Below, in pieces: positions 45,901 to 52,352 of a stretch of 52,352 nt of DNA; position 1 is the stretch's first letter, and each line of letters starts with the position of its first letter. The DNA is taken from positions 1-52,352 of the forward strand of contig CAJVCK010000008.1 in assembly GCA_910595805.1 (NCBI GenBank), written 5' to 3'. The notes below the pieces were generated by a model. It did not search any database. It saw nothing but the letters and a program-made list of their open reading frames with translations, and had not been told where the DNA came from. This DNA is from an uncultured Candidatus Thioglobus sp. Its GTDB lineage: Bacteria; Pseudomonadota; Gammaproteobacteria; PS1; Thioglobaceae. The translations under genes and the position numbers were made by a program.

Positions 45901-46547
45901 ACTTCCCCCATAATTTTTCCATTAAAGCCATAAATAGCATTATTACCATCATATTTGACTAGCTCAACCTCTCTTTCTTGTCCAGGCTCAAATCTTACAG
46001 CTGTTCCTGATGGTATGTTTAATCTGAATCCTTTGGTCTTTTCCCTTTCAAAAGAAAGCGCTGTATTAGTTTCGTAAAAATGGTAATGAGAGCCAACCTG
46101 AATAGGTCTGTCACCATGGTTGGAAACCACAACCTTCACTCTTTCTCTATCAATATTTATCTCAATCTCTTTTGAGAAATTAATTAATACCTCGCCTGGA
46201 ATAAGTACATCATCTGAACTTATATCGTCTAACGATGCTTTAACCGGTTGGATTGGATTATGAACGGTAACTAACTTAGTTCCATCGGGGAAAGTTGCCT
46301 CAACTTGTATGTCTGGAATCATCGAAGAAACCCCACCCATAACATCATCATCTGTTAAAAGTTGACGGCCATATTCCATCATTTCAGCAACACTTTTTCC
46401 ATCTCTAGCACCTTCTAATATTTCAGCCGAAATATAGGCTATAGCCTCTGGATAATTTAACTTGACCCCCCTGTCTTTGCGTTGCTTTGCCAATAAAGCA
46501 GCAGTAAAAATCATTAATTTATCTTTTTCACGTGGTGTTAAATCCAT
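45897..46547 (-). CDS. ureAB: Fused urease gamma-beta subunit
   Basis: One 216-residue chain joins the gamma subunit (about 1-100, [20 protein letters not shown] to VTVHNPIQ) to the beta subunit (about 115-216, [41 protein letters not shown]). Most bacteria make these as separate UreA and UreB; Helicobacter is the known fused case. The ATG at 46547 gives the standard gamma N-terminus and avoids overlap with ureD, unlike the in-frame start at 46628. It follows ureD by 14 bp and overlaps ureC by 4 bp. Confidence 0.95.
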   Translation of the reverse strand: MDLTPREKDKLMIFTAALLAKQRKDRGVKLNYPEAIAYISAEILEGARDGKSVAEMMEYGRQLLTDDDVMGGVSSMIPDIQVEATFPDGTKLVTVHNPIQPVKASLDDISSDDVLIPGEVLINFSKEIEINIDRERVKVVVSNHGDRPIQVGSHYHFYETNTALSFEREKTKGFRLNIPSGTAVRFEPGQEREVELVKYDGNNAIYGFNGKIMGEV

Positions 46548-46561
46548 TATAAAAACCCTAT

Positions 46562-47401
46562 TTATGTTAACCAAATTCTCGGCATTACGCCTTCTTTCCC
46601 AACAACTAAATACCTTAGCTCTATCCAAATATTTCTAAACAATTCTTGTATCAAATTCGTTTTAAGTCCCAAACACCTAATAATAACAAAATCATCTATT
46701 TGAGTTGCTCCACCAACATAGGATTCGCTTTTAGGTATTAAATCACGTACAAGCTCTAAAATATCATCATTTTTTGCACTAATTATAAAAGTACCAAACA
46801 CTGGGTAACCTCTAAGGCCATTGATATTGTCAAGATCTGTTTGATCAAATTTTAATCTGTCAATAATGACAGGAACTCCATCCTTCCATAGTTCAAAACT
46901 AAATTTTAATTTACCCGAATCAAATTTTTCACTGATGACTGGCCTGCCTAAACACTGAACTTCCCAAGCTGCAATTCTTGCATCTCCATACAGTGAAAAT
47001 TTTGTTGAAAATTTTGAGTTTGCCCCTGGAAATACAATAGTCTCCATTGGTAACCATTCTAAAGTGGCGCCATCCTCTACAACAACATCTTGCTTAACAA
47101 TAGAATATTTATCTTTAATTGTACGATAAATCTTAGTTGCGCCAGGCGTGGTAATAAGCGCATTAGAATCTGGATCAGAGTTAACTTTTACTGATAATTC
47201 GTCGCCACCAACAATACCACCTGGAGGGTGTAACAGGTATAGATGACAGACTCCGTCTTCTGGATAAAACGGTCTTTGCACCGTCAAAGGGCCAATATGT
47301 TTCCTTTTTGAAAGAAAGGTCTTAGGGGCACTTCTCGAAAAATGTAATTCTAATTCAGCAACCCAACCCTGATCGGATAATTGTTTGACAGTATTTTTCA
47401 C
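46562..47401 (-). CDS. ureD: Urease accessory protein UreD
   Basis: Scaffold that binds apo-urease and channels nickel from UreG. The 279 residues show [19 protein letters not shown], the [16 protein letters not shown] motif ([14 protein letters not shown]), [12 protein letters not shown] and [11 protein letters not shown], all typical of UreD/UreH. The start is GTG with no clear ribosome site, 12 bp after the 68-residue membrane-protein gene. It begins the structural and accessory half of the urea cluster. Confidence 0.95.
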   Translation of the reverse strand: MKNTVKQLSDQGWVAELELHFSRSAPKTFLSKRKHIGPLTVQRPFYPEDGVCHLYLLHPPGGIVGGDELSVKVNSDPDSNALITTPGATKIYRTIKDKYSIVKQDVVVEDGATLEWLPMETIVFPGANSKFSTKFSLYGDARIAAWEVQCLGRPVISEKFDSGKLKFSFELWKDGVPVIIDRLKFDQTDLDNINGLRGYPVFGTFIISAKNDDILELVRDLIPKSESYVGGATQIDDFVIIRCLGLKTNLIQELFRNIWIELRYLVVGKEGVMPRIWLT

Positions 47402-47413
47402 GTATGAAAAAGA

Positions 47414-47620
47414 CTATTTAGTATTAACCGATAAGTCTTTCGAGATGTAAGTAATAACAGCAACTAACCCTAGCATAAATACAACTGCACTCAAGATTTT
47501 CCATGTTTGCGTTATTTCACCACTGTAGCTTAGAACATGTTCTGGTGAGGTGTGAGCCAAAATCGGTGTTGCAATTAAAAACACTAAAGCTACCATTAGA
47601 GTTTGTTTGATATTTTTCAT
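47414..47620 (-). CDS. Small membrane protein between the urea transporter and urease genes
   Basis: A 68-residue protein: signal-like segment (about 1-22, ending ILAH), a short periplasmic stretch with two His and an acidic residue (HTSPEHVLSYSGE), and one membrane helix (about 39-58), ending in the cytoplasm. GGAAAG before the ATG is a good ribosome site. It lies 21 bp after urtE and 12 bp before ureD, clearly in the operon. I know no named family. A role in nickel or urea handling is suggested only by position. Confidence 0.7.
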   Translation of the reverse strand: MKNIKQTLMVALVFLIATPILAHTSPEHVLSYSGEITQTWKILSAVVFMLGLVAVITYISKDLSVNTK

Positions 47621-47641
47621 CTCTTTCTTTCCTTTTTTTTA

Positions 47642-48343
47642 TTAAACAGTTAAATATTTTTTAATTAGATTATCATCAAGCTCATTCATCAAACCTGAGA
47701 AAACGTTTGCCCCTCTATCAACAATAACAAATTTATCTGCAACTCTTTTAGCAATTGGCAGTTTTTGCTCAACTAAGATAACAGTTAAGCCACGTTCAGA
47801 ATTTAATTTTCTAATAATATCACATATTTCAAGTATTACATTTGGCTGAATCCCTTCCGTTGGTTCATCCAAAATTAACAATTTCGGATTAATCACCAAA
47901 GCTCTTCCGATAGCTAGTTGTTGTTGCTGTCCACCTGATAAATCGCCACCTAATCTTCCTAGCATTTCTTTTAAAACAGGAAATAACTCAAAAATAAAAT
48001 CAGGTATCTCTTTTTGTTTGTCTTTTCTAGCTGGTAGGCCTATTCTCAAATTCTCTTCAACGGTCAATAAGGGAAATATTCTTCTACCTTGCGGAACATA
48101 ACCAATACCAATTGAGGCTCTATTCTCAGAATGAAGCGTTGAAATATCATCCCCCTGGAATTCCATTTTTCCACTTTGGATTGGCAATAAACCCATGACG
48201 CACTCTACCAGTGTTGTTTTACCAACACCATTTCTTCCCATAATGGCAACACAATCACCCTCGTTAACATTCAAATCAAAATCCCATAGAGTATGGCTTT
48301 CTCCATAATATTGGTTTAATTTTTCGATATTAATCACTATCAC
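47642..48343 (-). CDS. urtE: Urea ABC transporter ATPase UrtE
   Basis: One of the two ATPases of the high-affinity urea importer. Walker A is GRNGVGKTTLVE, the signature is LSGGQQQQLAIGRAL and Walker B is LLILDEPTEG, followed by VILVEQKLPIAKRVADKFVI as in UrtE/LivF. The 233 residues are normal. The start overlaps the urtD stop by 4 bp. Confidence 0.95.
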   Translation of the reverse strand: MIVINIEKLNQYYGESHTLWDFDLNVNEGDCVAIMGRNGVGKTTLVECVMGLLPIQSGKMEFQGDDISTLHSENRASIGIGYVPQGRRIFPLLTVEENLRIGLPARKDKQKEIPDFIFELFPVLKEMLGRLGGDLSGGQQQQLAIGRALVINPKLLILDEPTEGIQPNVILEICDIIRKLNSERGLTVILVEQKLPIAKRVADKFVIVDRGANVFSGLMNELDDNLIKKYLTV

Positions 48344-49140
48344 TCTCCTAAGTACACTTCAACAACTTTTGGATCGTTTTGAATTTTATCCATACTACCT
48401 TCAGCCAATACGCTACCTTGATGAAGAACAGTAACTGGACTTTCTAATGCTCTCACAAAATCCATATCATGCTCAACCACTACAACCGTATGCTGCTCTC
48501 TTAAGATTTTTAACAACTCAACAGTCTTATCCATTTCTTGATGCGTCATTCCTGCAGCAGGCTCATCTATCAATAGTAATTGCGCATTCTGCATTAGCAA
48601 CATTCCAATTTCTAACCACTGTTTTTGCCCATGAGACAATAAGCCAGCAAACATATCTCTCTGATCTTCCAATCCAATTCTTTCTAAAACAGTATTAATT
48701 GACTCTAATTCTTTAGATGATATATTTGCAAACAAAGTTGTAAACACACCCTTATCACAATCCATCGCCAATTCTAAATTTTCAAAAACTGTCAAGTTTT
48801 CAAAAACTGTTGGTTTTTGGAATTTTCGTCCGATTCCTGCTCTAGCTATTTCATCTTCAGAGTGCTGCAATAAGTTAAAGTTTTGTCCAAACCAAGCTGT
48901 TCCATAATCTGGTTTGGTCTTTCCGGTAACAATATCCATCATTGTTGTCTTGCCAGCACCATTAGGACCAATAATACAACGTAACTCATTTTTTCTAATA
49001 TAAAGATTTAATGAATCTATCGCTTTAAAGCCATCAAAACTTACCGTAATATCTTCTAAATATAAAATAACATCCTTATGTATATCGACATTTCTTACTG
49101 GTGCAGCTTTCTCAAAAAAAGCATTAATCTTTTTAACCAT
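48340..49140 (-). CDS. urtD: Urea ABC transporter ATPase UrtD
   Basis: Second ATPase of the urea importer, LivG-like. Walker A is GPNGAGKTTMMD. The signature carries the UrtD-specific form LSHGQKQWLEIGMLL, with His in place of the usual Gly, and Walker B is LLLIDEPAAGM. The 266 residues are normal. Joined to urtC by a one-base TAATG overlap and to urtE by ATGA. Confidence 0.95.
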   Translation of the reverse strand: MVKKINAFFEKAAPVRNVDIHKDVILYLEDITVSFDGFKAIDSLNLYIRKNELRCIIGPNGAGKTTMMDIVTGKTKPDYGTAWFGQNFNLLQHSEDEIARAGIGRKFQKPTVFENLTVFENLELAMDCDKGVFTTLFANISSKELESINTVLERIGLEDQRDMFAGLLSHGQKQWLEIGMLLMQNAQLLLIDEPAAGMTHQEMDKTVELLKILREQHTVVVVEHDMDFVRALESPVTVLHQGSVLAEGSMDKIQNDPKVVEVYLGE

Positions 49141-50228
49141 TATTTCGCACCTCTATATTTTCTAATTAATCCAACAATCCCTTTAGGCAAGTATATTGTC
49201 ACCAAGATAAACATTCCACCTAATACAAACAACCACACTTCTGGCATCGCACTCGTTAAAAAGGTTTTTGAATAATTTACCAATAAAGCTCCGATAACGC
49301 CGCCATAAAGCGTATACCTACCCCCGATAGCAACCCATATAACCATTTCAATAGAATTAATCGGGGAAAACTCACCTGGATTTATTATGCCAACCTGTGG
49401 GACATATAATGCGCCAGCAATTCCAGCCATAATTGCTGAAAATGTAAAAATAAACAGCTTTACATATTCAACTTTATAGCCAATAAATCTCACTCTATCT
49501 TCTGAATCCCTAATGGCAACAGCCACTCTCCCAAGCCTGGAGTTGGTTATAGCTCTACTGGCCAAATAACCTGCAGCCAAGGCAATAGAAGAGGCAACGA
49601 ACAGCCCAACTCGTGTAGAGTCTAATTGCAAACTAAAACCAAGTATATCTTTAAAATCTGTTAGGCCATTATTACCACCAAAACCTAATTCATTTCTAAA
49701 AAACGCTAACATTAACGCGTAAACTAAGGCCTGCGTCATAATTGATAGATAAACCCCTGTTACCCTAGAACGAAATGCTAGCCAACCAAATACAAATGCC
49801 AACAATCCAGGAATAAATACAACCATAATCATTGCAAACCAAAACTGATCGAATCCATGCCAAAACCAAGGTAATTCACTCCAGTCTAAAAATACCATAA
49901 AATCAGGAAGTATTGGATCTCCATAAACACCTCTGTCGCCTATTTGTCGCATTAAATACATTCCCATTGCATATCCGCCTAATGCAAAAAACGCTCCGTG
50001 ACCAAGACTTAATATCCCAAGATAGCCCCAAACAAGATCTACAGCGATGGCTAACAGTGCATATGTTAGATACTTGCCAATAATTGTCACAGTATAGGTT
50101 GTTAAATGCCATGGACTATCCACAGGAACCGCCATATTTAAATACGGAACTAGAATTGTGACAAGCAATAATATTGATAAAAATATTTTTCCACCAGTAT
50201 CGTTGTTTAGAATATTTGAAAAAAACAT
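49140..50228 (-). CDS. urtC: Urea ABC transporter permease UrtC
   Basis: LivM-type permease with about ten membrane helices. LVWGYLGILSLGHGAFFALGGYAMG (its LGILSLGHGAFFALGGY part is the family motif), TNSRLGRVAVAIRDSEDRVRFIGY and IAGALYVPQVGIINPGEFSP identify it as UrtC. The 362 residues are normal. It lies 3 bp after urtB. Confidence 0.95.
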   Translation of the reverse strand: MFFSNILNNDTGGKIFLSILLLVTILVPYLNMAVPVDSPWHLTTYTVTIIGKYLTYALLAIAVDLVWGYLGILSLGHGAFFALGGYAMGMYLMRQIGDRGVYGDPILPDFMVFLDWSELPWFWHGFDQFWFAMIMVVFIPGLLAFVFGWLAFRSRVTGVYLSIMTQALVYALMLAFFRNELGFGGNNGLTDFKDILGFSLQLDSTRVGLFVASSIALAAGYLASRAITNSRLGRVAVAIRDSEDRVRFIGYKVEYVKLFIFTFSAIMAGIAGALYVPQVGIINPGEFSPINSIEMVIWVAIGGRYTLYGGVIGALLVNYSKTFLTSAMPEVWLFVLGGMFILVTIYLPKGIVGLIRKYRGAK

Positions 50229-50231
50229 ATA

Positions 50232-51833
50232 TTAACCCTCTGCAGCTCTGCCTTTTTGAGGAAACAGCCCTCTTGGCCTCTTTTGAATAAACAAAATAAT
50301 AAAAATTAAGATTAAGACCTTGGCTAACACTGCGCCAGCCCAAGGCTCCATAAATTTATTGATAATACCTAATCCGAATCCACTGATTAGAGTGCCCCAC
50401 AGATTGCCTACGCCGCCAAATACTACCACCATAAATGAATCAATAATATATGCCTGACCAAGATTAGGCCCGACATTTGTTAACTGTGACAAGGCCACTC
50501 CTGCAATACCGGCAATACCCGACCCAAGTCCAAATGTCATAGCATCAACTCTATCAGAACGAACACCCATAGCCCTAGCCATGTTCCTATCCTGTGATAC
50601 CGCCCTCACCTGAAGCCCTAACGATGTTCTTTTTAAGATTGTAATAAGCGCTACAAAAACAATTAAACAGAAGATGATAATATACAGCCTATTCCATGTT
50701 AAGGATAAAACCCCATTTATCTCTAATGCACCAGACATCCACTCTGGAGTTTCTACTGATCTATTCAATGGTGAGAAAACTGTTCGAACGACCTGCTGTA
50801 ACACCAAACTAACGCCAAATGTAGCCAAAAGTGTTTCTAGTGGTCTTCCATTCAAGTGTCTAATAACTCCAACTTGAATAATTATTCCAACTAAGCCTGA
50901 CACAACAAAAGCAGCAGGAATGGCTACTAATATTGACATCCCTATGTAATTAGGCATTAATAACTGAACAACATAAGTTGTATATGCACCTAACATTATC
51001 AATTCACCGTGAGCCATATTAATCACGCCCATTACACCAAATGTAATAGCAAGGCCAATGGCTGCCAAGATAAGTACTGACCCAAAACTAACGCCAAAAA
51101 AAACGGTTTCTAGATTCTTAAAAAAGCTAATCTTTGAGTCTATGTCTTTTAATGACCTTTCTGCCACTAGTCTTACATCTGGACTTTTGTCATTGTCAAG
51201 AATTTTAACCAATTTATTTCTTACAACTGACTCTAAGCTAGAATCCAAATTCTCAATTGACTTGATCCTAACTGAAGCGCTTTCATCATTCAGTTGGTAC
51301 AAATTAATTAATACCGACATAGATTCATGTACTTCACTATTCTTCTCTGAATCAATTATCTTCTTTACTTTTTCATAAGTTTTTTGATCAATGTTATTGT
51401 ATATACTCTTGACAGACTTTAACCTTATTGATGCATCTTTACTGTTTAGGCTTAATATCGATAATCCAATTTTTATTTTTTGGCGTATTTTATTATTAAT
51501 CCCTACCTTTTTTATTTGTCTTTTTGAATATCTGCCTAAGGCATTACCACTTAATAAATCCTTAGCTAAATACTCCTTATTATCTTTTTTAATATGAACA
51601 ATTTTCTTATTACTCTTAAGATAATAGACTTCACTCTTTAATAATGACTGAAGAACAAACTCAACTTTTGGATTGTTAGAATCTATGATTGATTCAATAA
51701 CCTTTAGCTTGCTACTTAGTTTTTTCGCAGACAGTTGATTAACTGTATCTTGAAAATTGTTATTCTCTGCATAACTTTGAGTTGAAAATATTAAGCTCGC
51801 AAAAATTATTAATATATATTTAAAAATTATCAT
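50232..51833 (-). CDS. urtB: Urea ABC transporter permease UrtB with long periplasmic N-terminus
   Basis: LivH-type permease. A signal peptide (about 1-22) leads a periplasmic region of about 210 residues with HEAT-like helix pairs (KKLSSKLKVIESIIDSNNPK, SARIKSIENLDSSL-like segments), and then about eight membrane helices (GVMGVINMAHGELIMLGAY, LNGRPLETLLATFGVSL, VFGGVGNLWGTLISGF). Long N-termini are usual in UrtB. The AAGG ribosome site directly abuts the ATG, an unfavourable spacing that could lower translation relative to urtA. It follows partial urtA by 113 bp. Confidence 0.93.
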   Translation of the reverse strand: MIIFKYILIIFASLIFSTQSYAENNNFQDTVNQLSAKKLSSKLKVIESIIDSNNPKVEFVLQSLLKSEVYYLKSNKKIVHIKKDNKEYLAKDLLSGNALGRYSKRQIKKVGINNKIRQKIKIGLSILSLNSKDASIRLKSVKSIYNNIDQKTYEKVKKIIDSEKNSEVHESMSVLINLYQLNDESASVRIKSIENLDSSLESVVRNKLVKILDNDKSPDVRLVAERSLKDIDSKISFFKNLETVFFGVSFGSVLILAAIGLAITFGVMGVINMAHGELIMLGAYTTYVVQLLMPNYIGMSILVAIPAAFVVSGLVGIIIQVGVIRHLNGRPLETLLATFGVSLVLQQVVRTVFSPLNRSVETPEWMSGALEINGVLSLTWNRLYIIIFCLIVFVALITILKRTSLGLQVRAVSQDRNMARAMGVRSDRVDAMTFGLGSGIAGIAGVALSQLTNVGPNLGQAYIIDSFMVVVFGGVGNLWGTLISGFGLGIINKFMEPWAGAVLAKVLILIFIILFIQKRPRGLFPQKGRAAEG

Positions 51834-51850
51834 CCTTATACCATATGAAA

Positions 51851-51903
51851 AATTGTTATCGATTGTATCAGAGCGTTACGATCTAATAAAATTGATAACA
51901 ATT
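51851..51903. repeat. Long-loop inverted repeat between urtA and urtB
   Basis: AATTGTTATC (51851-51860) and GATAACAATT (51894-51903) are perfect 10-bp arms around 33 nt. In the urtA-urtB transcript this could fold and separate a more abundant urtA message from the rest; no T-run follows. Confidence 0.4.
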
Positions 51904-51946
51904 AAAATGCCAACATACATTGGCACCTTAATTTATTAACTAACTA

Positions 51947-52352
51947 TTAAAAGTTCTGACCAGAACACTTAGCTGTTTTAACGTTATAGTTACCACAACT
52001 TAATGGCTTATTCCAATTTGCAATCAGATCCTTAGATCCTGGCAAGAAATCAGACCAAGCATCTCCAGCTACTAGACCGTCAGTAGATGAAACAATATCA
52101 AACTGTCCATCAGCTTGAATCTCACCAATTAACACCGGCTTAGTAATATGATGATTAGGCATCATTGCAGAAACACCACCCGTTAGATTCGGTGTAGTTA
52201 CACCAATAAGGGCATCTTGAACTGCGTTAGCTTCAGTCGTGCCTGCTTTTTCAACAGCCTTAACCCACATATTAAAACCAATATAATGCGCTTCCATCGG
52301 ATCGTTAGTTACACGCTTATCGTCTTTAATGAACTCTTTCCATTTTGCAATG
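51947..52352 (-). CDS. urtA: Urea ABC transporter substrate-binding protein UrtA, N-terminal part outside the window
   Basis: Periplasmic urea-binding protein. Only the C-terminal 134 residues are inside; the frame stays open to the window edge (WKEFIKDDKRVTNDPMEAHY). NDPMEAHYIGFNMWVKAVEKAG, shown here by its NDPMEAHYIGFNMW part, is the UrtA signature, followed by TPNLTGGVSAMMPNHHITKPVLIGEI and a final pair of cysteines (SCGNYNVKTAKCSGQNF). First visible gene of the urt-ure cluster; its promoter lies outside. Confidence 0.93.
   Translation of the reverse strand, partial: IAKWKEFIKDDKRVTNDPMEAHYIGFNMWVKAVEKAGTTEANAVQDALIGVTTPNLTGGVSAMMPNHHITKPVLIGEIQADGQFDIVSSTDGLVAGDAWSDFLPGSKDLIANWNKPLSCGNYNVKTAKCSGQNF

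Noticed and set aside
1..52352. tRNA, rRNA, CRISPR, insertion sequences or prophage
   Set aside because: None was recognised when reading both strands; no transposase-like or phage structural protein appears among the plausible genes.

Overview
The window is AT-rich chromosomal DNA from a gammaproteobacterium. Protein matches by eye (NrdAB, MetH, TolB/Pal, UmuDC, BamD, HemH) are gammaproteobacterial, and the compact gene packing, a periplasmic DsrE-family protein and a set of sulfur-globule-like secreted proteins fit a sulfur oxidiser of the SUP05/Thioglobus/bivalve-symbiont type. That assignment is inference from gene content. No rRNA, tRNA, CRISPR array, insertion sequence or phage module was seen; this reads as core genome with a few lineage-specific patches.

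Layout: (1) 1-7.0 kb: selenophosphate synthetase (cut by the window edge) with tRNA 2-selenouridine synthase, then on the minus strand the class Ia ribonucleotide reductase operon nrdA-nrdB-ferredoxin behind two NrdR boxes, and a ferredoxin/flavin reductase. (2) 7.0-11.1 kb: DsrE-like protein; SH3 protein-thioredoxin-ferrochelatase operon; three small genes of uncertain role. (3) 11.1-19.6 kb: an unusual NAD synthetase with a fused DNA-binding domain, pabB, the iscX-tolB-pal-cpoB cluster and a bifunctional Rel/SpoT. (4) 19.6-26.4 kb: bamD, an MFS transporter, ssb, an exported peroxiredoxin, a sugar dehydrogenase, umuDC and a YaiI-family protein. (5) 26.4-34.9 kb: a lineage-specific patch of small secreted or membrane proteins of biased composition (Met-, Gln/Gly- or Trp/Asn/Gly-rich), interrupted by a HIT protein and a Yej-type peptide ABC transporter. 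(6) 35-42.4 kb: metH, a Bfd-like protein, nusB with riboflavin genes ribH-ribB-ribE, and a YihY membrane protein. (7) 42.4-52.4 kb: a complete urea module on the minus strand, urtA(partial)-urtB-C-D-E, a 68-residue membrane protein, then ureD-ureAB(fused)-ureC-ureE-ureF-ureG: urea import, hydrolysis and nickel-centre assembly.

The most distinctive observation is the HTH-NadE fusion at 11.3 kb. Its promoter has good -35 and -10 elements, and copies of TAAAAAATA lie in the spacer, over the likely transcription start and, inverted, upstream. This suggests an NAD synthetase that represses its own gene, in the manner of NadR but built from different parts. The second is the group of low-complexity secreted proteins at 26-35 kb; two of them, 5 kb apart, share an identical 16-bp promoter-proximal sequence.
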